Assembly (NCBI GenBank): GCA_009781815.1
Contig: WQVB01000060.1
Location: forward strand, 1-7,235
DNA: 7,235 nucleotides
Direction: 5' to 3'
Origin: Defluviitaleaceae bacterium
GTDB lineage: Bacteria; Bacillota; Clostridia; Lachnospirales; WRAX01
Below the pieces are notes generated by a model, which was given only the letters and a program-made list of their open reading frames with translations, was not told the origin of the DNA and did no database searches. The position numbers and the translations under genes were made by a program. Shown here in pieces: positions 1 through 5,038 of this stretch; positions within the stretch are counted from its first letter, which is position 1, and each line of letters opens with the position of its first letter.

Positions 1-3
1 CAC

Positions 4-101
4 CGTCATCCCGTGCTTGACACGGGATCTATGTATGATAGTGGATACCCAATTAAGGCTACCTCTCTCCAATTAGATCCCGTGTCAAGCACGGGATGAC
101 G
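4..101. repeat. Long inverted repeat of the GTCATCCC...GGGATGAC family
   Basis: The arms at 4-31 and 74-101 are perfect 28-bp reverse complements separated by a 42-bp spacer. Each arm is also a small palindrome: in the right arm ATCCCGTG and CACGGGAT flank a TCAAG loop. The element at 6587-6716 has the same plan with a different stem (ATCCCCAA and TTGGGGAT around the same TCAAG) and the same GATGACG end, so the two copies covary. This supports a structured, mobile or RNA-forming intergenic repeat. Similar GATCCC-TCAAG-GGGATGACG palindromes are common in Alphaproteobacteria such as Rickettsiales, from memory and not searched here. It lies downstream of the 239-658 gene. I cannot see the outer terminal repeats that flank the 6544-6748 copy. 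Confidence 0.85.
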
Positions 102-190
102 ACAAGGGGGTGTTGCTTCACTGCAACTCTATTGCGGATTTGCTTCACAATCCCCTTTCCAATACCTCCCTTTTATGAAATAACCCTTTT

Positions 191-224
191 AAAAAAGCCG
201 CCCCGCAAAACCTAGCAGGGCAGC
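191..224 (-). terminator. Intrinsic terminator of the CmpB-like gene
   Basis: Read on the minus strand, GCTGCCCTGC (224-215) pairs with GCGGGGCGGC (206-197) around an 8-nt loop and is followed directly by six T (196-191). Two of the ten pairs are G-U on the minus-strand RNA and would be C-A mismatches on the plus-strand RNA, so the structure favours termination of minus-strand transcription. It lies 15 bp past the stop codon of the 239-658 gene. Confidence 0.85.
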
Positions 225-238
225 CAAAACTGCAAACT

Positions 239-658
239 TTAAAATATAGTATAATGTGGCTTTTCTTCACCGAAGAGCTTATATCGCAACCAATCATCAA
301 TAAAAATCCCCACCGTGGCAAGGGGTATCCACAAAACGAAAAACAGCAAGCTTATTTGACCCATAAAGTTAAGAGGCAGGCCGCTATAATCCCAAACGCC
401 CAAACCTAACCAAACATTAACCACAAGCCCCGCCACAAGCTCAACAACGGTGATTATCACCGCCCCGATTAGAGACTGCTGCACAATGCCCAAGCTCCAA
501 GGCAGGTAGTTGTTTATCCCCCCTATCAGCACAAAACACAAGCCCCCTACCAAAAACATTGACGGGTGGCTGTGGCCTCTCCACATAAGCTCTATTATAT
601 AATATATAAAGCCTCCCCATAACAATAGCGAAAATAGCTTAATAAGATGTTTTTTCAC
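239..658 (-). CDS. CmpB-like putative ABC-transporter type IV membrane protein (PF06541 family)
   Basis: This is a membrane protein of about 140 residues with roughly four hydrophobic segments. It carries features I recognise from the Clostridia family annotated as putative ABC-transporter type IV (CmpB): an N-terminal GGFIYY-IE-MWRG-SH block, the central GAVIIT-VE and NVWLG-VWDYS blocks, and a C-terminal DDWLRY-LFGEEKPHY signature. The length fits the family. No transported substrate is established; the transporter label is by family naming only and no ATPase partner is adjacent. An AGGAGG ribosome binding site (672-667) lies 8 nt before a GTG at 658 and 5 nt before a TTG at 661. I chose GTG for spacing, but TTG would add only one residue. 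The gene is transcribed divergently from the kinase operon and has its own terminator, so it is probably unrelated to that operon. I saw no convincing promoter for it. Confidence 0.85.
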   Translation of the reverse strand: MKKHLIKLFSLLLWGGFIYYIIELMWRGHSHPSMFLVGGLCFVLIGGINNYLPWSLGIVQQSLIGAVIITVVELVAGLVVNVWLGLGVWDYSGLPLNFMGQISLLFFVLWIPLATVGIFIDDWLRYKLFGEEKPHYTIF

Positions 659-763
659 CAACCAAACCTCCTAATATATAGCATGTTCCTAATCTTTATG
701 ATTTTTCTTTTGGTTTTATTCTCTTTTTCGTCAAAAACATTAAAATGAGAGGCAAGCACCCTC

Positions 764-792
764 TTGATAATTTTTGCCATAACGATTATAAT
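764..792 (+). promoter_or_regulatory. Sigma-A-type promoter P1 of the kinase-regulator operon
   Basis: TTGATA (764-769) and TATAAT (787-792) are separated by 17 bp, giving 5/6 and 6/6 matches to the housekeeping consensus. Transcription would begin near 799 and run into the kinase gene, leaving a leader of about 100 nt. That leader contains the whole TTTAC repeat array at 825-862, so a regulator bound there could block or modulate P1. It is the only near-consensus promoter I see in the central locus and would give basal expression of the sensor pair. Confidence 0.6.
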
Positions 793-815
793 GGTGTTGG
801 ACGCATACACACCAT
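791..815. repeat. Short inverted repeat at the predicted P1 start site
   Basis: ATGGTGT (791-797) and ACACCAT (809-815) are perfect 7-bp complements around an 11-nt spacer, placed over the predicted P1 start near 799. It may be an operator for another repressor, a 5-prime leader structure, or chance. No second copy occurs at the other two TTTAC promoters. Confidence 0.3.
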
Positions 816-824
816 ACATAACAT

Positions 825-878
825 TTTACAATTTTTTTAACTCCAGTTTACCTCTATTTTACCTTTGTGCGTTATGAT
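825..878 (+). promoter_or_regulatory. Four-copy TTTAC operator array with -10 element (P2 of kinase operon)
   Basis: TTTAC or TTTAAC begins at 825, 836, 847 and 858, exactly 11 bp apart, so all copies face the same side of the helix. TATGAT (873-878) begins 15 bp after the start of the last copy. No -35 hexamer is visible at the expected distance. Tandem direct repeats about one helical turn apart are the usual site type of OmpR-family regulators, one of which is encoded just downstream. The same motif and spacing occur before the 2985 and 3563 genes. The likely role is autoregulation; whether binding activates or represses cannot be read from sequence. Confidence 0.7.
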
Positions 879-902
879 GTTTCAAATAAACTTTTAAGGG
901 TG

Positions 903-2144
903 ATGAAATTGACCATAAGACGGCGATTGTTGATAACGAATATTTTGATGATAATTTTCCCTATACTTATAACTGCGATTACGTATTTAGGGGTGCGGTC
1001 GATTATTGTTGGGGATGACACTTTGACAAGAGGTGGCGTCTTTGGAGAGCGTTTTGCTGATATGCCACAGATACCTGTCGTTTCTGCGTATGAAGCCGAG
1101 GAAGCTTTTGGCAGGGGCGATTTTGCGTATATAACCAGCGACGTCTCTATGTTTCGTTCTGATTTGGGGGATTACATAATTATTGTTGCAGACAATTACA
1201 GGCAGAGCGTTTATGGCTTTCATAATCCGCCCATGCGAATGTATATATCTATAGCAATGGTGTATTTGTTAATCGTAATTGTTTTGGCAAATATCTTGCT
1301 TGCAAAATATATCACCCGCCGCATTACAAGCCCTATAGATATTTTGGCAAGGGGTGTGGATGAAATAAGCGTTGGCAACCTAACCCATAGGATCGAATAT
1401 AGCAAGGGGGATGAGTTTGACGCAGTTTGTGCGAGTTTTAATGAGATGGCAGAGCGGCTGCATAGTATGGTGCAACAAAGGCAGGCAGACGAAAAAAACC
1501 GCAGAGAGCTAATCGCTGGTATATCCCACGACTTGCGAACGCCACTTACCTCCGTTAAGGCATATATTGAGGGTTTGCGAAAAGGCGTGGCAACAACCCC
1601 TGAAAAGCAAGAAAAATATTTGTCTACCATCCAAAGCAAAACCGAGGATATTGAGTATATCATAACTCAGCTTTTCACATTTTCAAAAATTGATACTGGC
1701 GAGTTTCCCTTTAACCTTGAGGTTGTTGATATTGCCTGCGAGCTAGCTAAAGTGATGGATGTGGCGGAAGGCGTTGAAGCCTCTCATGTGCTTGTGGATG
1801 TTGTTCAGTTTAGAAATGTGCTAGAAAATATCCATAGCAATAGCGTGAAGTATAGCGGCAGAGAAGATGTTAAGGTGCTTGCATCTTGTGAAAAACAAGG
1901 GGATGATATGGTTATTACCATTGCCGATAATGGCGTAGGTGTGCCTGATGAAATGTTAACCAAAATATTTGATGTGTTTGTTCGTGGGGATGAATCAAGA
2001 AATAACCCCGCTGAGGGTAGTGGCCTTGGGCTTGCCATATCTGCAAAAATTATTGAGCGGCTTGGTGGCACAATTAGGGCGGAGAATGTGGCCGAGGGCG
2101 GCTTGGCGGTTATTATAACTTTACCAATACACAAGGGGGTGTGA
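903..2144 (+). CDS. Membrane sensor histidine kinase
   Basis: An inner-membrane sensor kinase of 413 residues from the start chosen here; it would autophosphorylate on His209 and pass phosphate to the adjacent regulator. In order it shows a first membrane helix (about residues 8-32), an extracellular domain of roughly 75-80 residues without a recognisable fold, a second helix (about 113-137), a HAMP domain (about 138-190), HisKA with the H-box SHDLRTPLTS, an N-box with NSVKYS, a G1 box (DNGVGVP) and a G2 box (GSGLGLAIS). All catalytic motifs look intact. The sizeable external domain separates it from intramembrane-sensing BceS-type kinases. An in-frame GTG at 867 lies before the predicted P2 start site and would add 12 residues. 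ATG 903 sits very close to an AAGGGTG sequence and TTG 909 has better spacing, so the exact start is uncertain within a few codons. It is followed by the regulator gene after 4 nt. Confidence 0.93.
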   Translation: MKLTIRRRLLITNILMIIFPILITAITYLGVRSIIVGDDTLTRGGVFGERFADMPQIPVVSAYEAEEAFGRGDFAYITSDVSMFRSDLGDYIIIVADNYRQSVYGFHNPPMRMYISIAMVYLLIVIVLANILLAKYITRRITSPIDILARGVDEISVGNLTHRIEYSKGDEFDAVCASFNEMAERLHSMVQQRQADEKNRRELIAGISHDLRTPLTSVKAYIEGLRKGVATTPEKQEKYLSTIQSKTEDIEYIITQLFTFSKIDTGEFPFNLEVVDIACELAKVMDVAEGVEASHVLVDVVQFRNVLENIHSNSVKYSGREDVKVLASCEKQGDDMVITIADNGVGVPDEMLTKIFDVFVRGDESRNNPAEGSGLGLAISAKIIERLGGTIRAENVAEGGLAVIITLPIHKGV

Positions 2145-2148
2145 TGGC

Positions 2149-2859
2149 ATGAAAAAGATTTTGATTGTTGAGGATGATGTTTCAATCGCTGAAATTCAGA
2201 GGGATTTTTTAGAGATAGAGGGTTATGACATCACAATAATAACTGACGGGCTGGAGGGCTATAAAATCGCCAAAGCCGAAAAGTTTGATTTAATTTTGCT
2301 TGACCTAATGCTTCCAAACATGAATGGCATCGATATTTGTAGGGGCATACGTGGCGAGGTGGATGTGCCCATTATAATGGTTACAGCCAAAGGGGATGAG
2401 GCCGACAAAATCCGAGGGCTGGGGCTTGGGGCGGATGATTATATAGCAAAACCATTTTCGCCAACGGAGCTTGTGGCGAGGGTAAAAGCTAACCTTGCCC
2501 AATATGAGCGATTGAGAAGCAGGCAGGGCGGCAATGATGCTCACCCCGACAAAAGAGCCAACCAGATAAATGTAGGGGCAATCAGCATCAACCTTTCAAC
2601 CCACCGAGTATATATACATGGCACGGAAATTGAACTAAAACACAAAGAATACGAACTGCTGGTATTTATGGCATCTAACCCCGATATGGTTTTCAGCAAA
2701 GAGCATTTATACGAACGTATTTGGGGCATGGATAGCTTTGGCGACTTGAAGACCGTGGCCGTCCACATAAGCCGCCTACGAGATAAAATTGAAAAAGACC
2801 CACAAAACCCCAAACACATACAAACCGTGTGGGGTGCTGGCTACCGCTTCTGCTTATAG
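2149..2859 (+). CDS. OmpR/PhoB-family response regulator
   Basis: A 236-residue cytoplasmic transcription regulator. The N-terminal receiver domain has the acidic pair Asp9/Asp10, phospho-acceptor Asp52 (in LLDLMLP), Thr79 and Lys101 (in KPF). A linker rich in charged residues (about 118-138) leads to a winged-helix DNA-binding domain (about 140-236) with typical blocks KEYELL, VAVHISRLRDKIE and VWGAGYRF. The length and domain order are standard and no key residue is missing. An AAGGGGGTG ribosome binding site (2133-2141), lying across the kinase stop codon, is 7 nt before the ATG, so translation is coupled to the kinase. Its likely DNA targets are the TTTAC direct-repeat arrays at 825-862, 2875-2933 and 3430-3488. 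That link is inference from site type, position and repetition. Confidence 0.95.
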   Translation: MKKILIVEDDVSIAEIQRDFLEIEGYDITIITDGLEGYKIAKAEKFDLILLDLMLPNMNGIDICRGIRGEVDVPIIMVTAKGDEADKIRGLGLGADDYIAKPFSPTELVARVKANLAQYERLRSRQGGNDAHPDKRANQINVGAISINLSTHRVYIHGTEIELKHKEYELLVFMASNPDMVFSKEHLYERIWGMDSFGDLKTVAVHISRLRDKIEKDPQNPKHIQTVWGAGYRFCL

Positions 2860-2874
2860 CAGGGGCGGTTTTTG

Positions 2875-2949
2875 TTTACCGCTAATTTACCTTTGTTTAC
2901 ACTATTGTAACCTTTTTAGGGTTTCTAGTTTACATTTGGGTGGCATCAT
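2875..2949 (+). promoter_or_regulatory. TTTAC operator array and promoter of the DUF4405 gene
   Basis: TTTAC begins at 2875, 2886, 2896 and 2929, i.e. gaps of 11, 10 and 33 bp, and again at 2953. A -10-like CATCAT (2944-2949) begins 15 bp after the 2929 copy. The 49 bp at 2886-2934 match 3441-3489 at 46 positions, including a TTGTAACC block and a GGGTTTC block between the TTTAC copies. No -35 hexamer is evident. The array begins 15 bp after the regulator stop codon, and I see no strong terminator between them, so read-through from the kinase operon is also possible. Confidence 0.7.
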
Positions 2950-2984
2950 AGGTTTACGATAAAAAACCGAAAGGAGATGTTCTT

Positions 2985-3434
2985 ATGAAAAGAACCAAAA
3001 TAATTGTAGATATGTTGATGGTGATATTCCTAATATTGTCATTTGTGAGGTGGGAGGATAGCAGTTTTATGTTCCACGCCATAGTAGGCACAGCTTGCAC
3101 ACTCTTATTCATCATCCACATTATCATCCATCGCAAGTGGATCAGCTCCGTTACAAAATCTTTCCTAAAGGGCAAGCTTAACAGGTCAACACGGGGCAGG
3201 TATGCAATCAATATGCTTTTGCTAGTTGTTTGGGGCGTTGCAATCATCACGGGCTTTCTTGCGGTAGGGTATTTTGCCGCCGACATAGAGGGCATGGTAG
3301 GGTTTAGCAGGCTTCACGCATTTACATCAAGGGTGGGGCTTGGGCTTATAGTCATCCACACAATCCAGCACCTATCACACATAAAGTTATATCTTGGAAT
3401 CAGAAACAAGCCAAAAGCAGGCGAGTTAGTTTAA
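2985..3434 (+). CDS. DUF4405 / cytochrome-b-like four-helix membrane protein
   Basis: A 149-residue integral membrane protein with four hydrophobic segments (about 6-21, 30-49, 74-95, 111-132), matching my knowledge of the DUF4405 (flavinylation-associated cytochrome) family. His31 and His45 lie 14 apart in helix 2, and His111 and His125 lie 14 apart in helix 4. This is the pattern expected for two stacked b-haems bridged between two helices, as in ferric-reductase-like cytochromes. His49, His129 and His132 are further candidates. A transmembrane electron-transfer role is inferred; no flavoprotein, quinone-binding or reductase partner is in the window. An AAGGAGATG ribosome binding site (2971-2979) precedes the ATG by 5 nt. 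It has its own TTTAC-array promoter, and its stop codon overlaps the next array (TTTAAC at 3430), tying it to the same local regulation as the transporter. Confidence 0.8.
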   Translation: MKRTKIIVDMLMVIFLILSFVRWEDSSFMFHAIVGTACTLLFIIHIIIHRKWISSVTKSFLKGKLNRSTRGRYAINMLLLVVWGVAIITGFLAVGYFAADIEGMVGFSRLHAFTSRVGLGLIVIHTIQHLSHIKLYLGIRNKPKAGELV

Positions 3435-3504
3435 CAACAGTTTACCTTTGTTTACACTCTTGTAACCTTTTAAGGGTTTCCAGTTTACACTTAGCTGTTA
3501 GAAT
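3430..3504 (+). promoter_or_regulatory. TTTAC operator array and promoter of the small-protein/ABC operon
   Basis: TTTAAC at 3430 and TTTAC at 3441, 3451 and 3484 reproduce the 11, 10 and 33 bp gaps of the array at 2875. TAGAAT (3499-3504, 5/6 match to the -10 consensus) begins 15 bp after the last copy, with no good -35 hexamer upstream. Transcription would begin near 3511. The first repeat overlaps the stop codon of the DUF4405 gene. The near identity to 2886-2934 (46/49) looks like a duplicated promoter kept under selection for one regulator. Confidence 0.72.
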
Positions 3505-3515
3505 GCATTTATGTC

Positions 3516-3530
3516 GGAGGGAGAACCTCC
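3516..3530 (+). other. 5-prime leader hairpin
   Basis: GGAGG (3516-3520) and CCTCC (3526-3530) form a 5-bp GC-rich stem with a GAGAA loop, about 5 nt inside the predicted transcript start near 3511. The stem masks a decoy Shine-Dalgarno sequence well upstream of the real one (AAGGAG, 3548-3553). A hairpin at the very 5-prime end could stabilise the operon mRNA. It is short and could be incidental. Confidence 0.4.
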
Positions 3531-3562
3531 AAAAAATTCAAATTAAAAAGGAGTAATGAATT

Positions 3563-3814
3563 ATGAAAATTGAGAAGTTAGTAATCGGGGTAATTGCAAC
3601 AGTTACAATGGTTGGGTCGGTTGGCCTTATCGCATACGCTAGAGAAAATTCATCATCACGCCATGAAAGGCGAGAAATTAGAAATGAGCTTAGGGCGAGT
3701 GAGTTGCGCTTGCAATGGCAAGAAGCAATGGAGAATTTTAGAGAGCAGGATGCATTAGTAGAGTGGAGCAGCAATAGAAATGGCGGCAGGGCAGCTAGGA
3801 TAAGCCAAAACTAA
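3563..3814 (+). CDS. Small exported or membrane-anchored protein, unknown function
   Basis: I do not recognise a family for this 83-residue protein. It has a Lys-containing N-terminus, one hydrophobic segment (about 6-25) ending in AYA (24-26), which could be a signal peptidase I site, and then a strongly charged Arg/Glu-rich segment (about 33-63) likely to be helical or coiled-coil. The tail is Gly/Asn/Arg-rich. The outer part would face the cell exterior. An AAGGAG ribosome binding site lies 9 nt before the ATG, so I consider it a real gene despite its size. It is the first gene behind the third TTTAC-array promoter and precedes the membrane protein and ABC genes by 19 nt, suggesting an accessory or sensing role for the exporter. 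That role is inference only. Confidence 0.7.
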   Translation: MKIEKLVIGVIATVTMVGSVGLIAYARENSSSRHERREIRNELRASELRLQWQEAMENFREQDALVEWSSNRNGGRAARISQN

Positions 3815-3833
3815 ATCGAAGGGAGCAACAATT

Positions 3834-4139
3834 ATGAAAAAATTAATTGCAAAAGCAAGAGCTATGGGTTTTAAAAAAGCGTTTATTGCGTTTTTTGTCG
3901 CACTTGCGGCATTTGGGGCAATCGTTGCGATTGTGTCGCTAGCAAGGGGAGAAACAGCAGGTTTAAGCAGACTTTGGGAGCAGCTAACCCTAGCGAGATT
4001 TAGAGAGCGGATGTTCACCGACATCTTTGGAGCTTTCAGATTTATAGGGCATTTGTTCGCACTAACATTCATCGGGCTTGTGTTTGCATGGGCTTACACA
4101 AAAATTGGCAAAAAAGACAAAGGGGGCGAGCAAGCATGA
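3834..4139 (+). CDS. Small two-helix membrane protein, unknown function
   Basis: This 101-residue protein has a basic N-terminus (Lys2, Lys3, Lys7, Arg9, Lys14, Lys15), a first membrane helix (about 16-37), an amphipathic middle with Arg/Glu (about 38-66), a second helix (about 69-88) and a charged cytoplasmic tail with KIGKKDK-type Lys residues. I do not recognise the family. A GAAGGGAG ribosome binding site sits 8 nt before the ATG. Its stop codon overlaps the ATPase start in an ATGA arrangement, so the two are translationally coupled, which argues for a small subunit or assembly partner of the exporter. Nothing in it indicates an enzyme. Confidence 0.78.
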   Translation: MKKLIAKARAMGFKKAFIAFFVALAAFGAIVAIVSLARGETAGLSRLWEQLTLARFRERMFTDIFGAFRFIGHLFALTFIGLVFAWAYTKIGKKDKGGEQA

Positions 4140-5038
4140 TTATCGAGGTAAAAAACTTGACGAAAGACTTTGGGCGTGGGCGTGGTGTTTTTGATGTGTC
4201 CTTCACGGTACAAAAAGGTGAAGTGTTTGGGTTTTTAGGGCCAAATGGAGCAGGCAAAACCACCACCATGCGGCACTTAATGGGCTTTACACAGCCCCAG
4301 CAAGGCACGACCAGCATATTGTCTAAAGACTGCTGGAATCAGCACCACGAAATTAAAAGCCATATAGGCTACCTGCCAGGCGAAATATCCCTACCCGATC
4401 ACCTAACGGGGGCTGGGTTCATAAAACAAATGGCGAATTTTCGCAATATTAAAGATTTGAGCTATGCAAACGAGCTAACGGAGCGGTTTGCGCTGGATAC
4501 TTCCATAAGGCTAAAGCGTATGTCTCTAGGCACAAAGCGTAAACTTGCCATTGTAACGGCCTTCCTCCACGACCCTGATGTTTTGCTGCTGGATGAGCCA
4601 ACAGGAGGGCTTGACCCCCTAATGCAAGATAAATTTATACAGTTTATTAGGGCGGAAAAGGAGCGAGGCAAGACAATTTTGTTATCATCCCATATTTTTT
4701 CTGAGGTAGATGCTACTTGTGATAGAATCGCCATTATAAAAGAAGGCAAGCTGGTAGACACCTTTAATGCAAAGGAGCTTAAACACAGCAACCGCAAAGA
4801 ATGGAAAGTAGAGTTTGCAAGTGTCGACGAGCTTGAAGCCTTTATGCAGAAAGGTTTTGAAATCAGCCTTATCAACAAAGAAGAAAAGCAAATACATGTG
4901 ATTTTTTATGACGAGGATGCCAACAGGTTTATGGTGGAGCTTGCAAAGCACAAGGTAAATTTCTTCTCAGAAGTTAAATTCTCACTTGAGGATTATTTTA
5001 TGAAATTTTATAGAAAAGAGGGCGAATCAAATGTTTAG
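4136..5038 (+). CDS. ABC transporter ATP-binding protein (BcrA/YtrB-like, ABC-2 exporter type)
   Basis: A 300-residue cytoplasmic ATPase that would power the permease encoded next. Walker A is GPNGAGKTT (about 35-43). The Q-loop region reads IGYLPGE in place of a plain Gln, a form familiar from this exporter group. The signature is the degenerate MSLGTKRK (about 129-136), Walker B with the catalytic Glu is LLLDEPTGG (about 150-158), and the switch His is at 186 (LSSHIFSEV). A C-terminal extension of about 80 residues follows the nucleotide-binding core, as in BcrA-type proteins. An in-frame ATG at 4088 would place 48 nt inside the upstream gene with no ribosome site; ATG 4136 has AGGGGG 9 nt before it and forms an ATGA overlap, so I prefer it. 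The reading frame overlaps the permease by 8 nt. The substrate is unknown; related systems export antimicrobial peptides or envelope-active compounds. Confidence 0.93.
   Translation: MIIEVKNLTKDFGRGRGVFDVSFTVQKGEVFGFLGPNGAGKTTTMRHLMGFTQPQQGTTSILSKDCWNQHHEIKSHIGYLPGEISLPDHLTGAGFIKQMANFRNIKDLSYANELTERFALDTSIRLKRMSLGTKRKLAIVTAFLHDPDVLLLDEPTGGLDPLMQDKFIQFIRAEKERGKTILLSSHIFSEVDATCDRIAIIKEGKLVDTFNAKELKHSNRKEWKVEFASVDELEAFMQKGFEISLINKEEKQIHVIFYDEDANRFMVELAKHKVNFFSEVKFSLEDYFMKFYRKEGESNV

Noticed and set aside
4..101. CRISPR array
   Set aside because: Only inverted repeats are present, not regularly spaced direct repeats with unique spacers, and there are no cas genes.
747..778. Hairpins around 747-765 and 751-778 as a terminator or riboswitch
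   Set aside because: Two weak 5-6 bp stems that exclude each other, overlapping the -35 element of P1; no known riboswitch core is visible.
867..902. GTG start at 867 for the histidine kinase, adding 12 residues
   Set aside because: It overlaps the predicted -10 element TATGAT (873-878), has no ribosome binding site, and the extra residues are not typical of a kinase N-terminus; ATG 903 or TTG 909 fit better.
1220..1663. Long minus-strand frames opposite the kinase, regulator, ATPase and permease genes
   Set aside because: All lie antisense to genes with full domain motifs, lack ribosome binding sites and show low-complexity Ser/Ile-rich products typical of shadow frames.
2865..2882. GCGGT/ACCGC inverted repeat after the regulator gene as a terminator
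   Set aside because: Only 5 bp of stem, no T-run after it, and it overlaps the first TTTAC operator unit; read-through seems likely.
4088..4135. Earlier ATG at 4088 for the ABC ATPase
   Set aside because: It lies deep inside the upstream gene without a ribosome binding site, and the ABC domain begins right after ATG 4136, which has a good site and an ATGA overlap.
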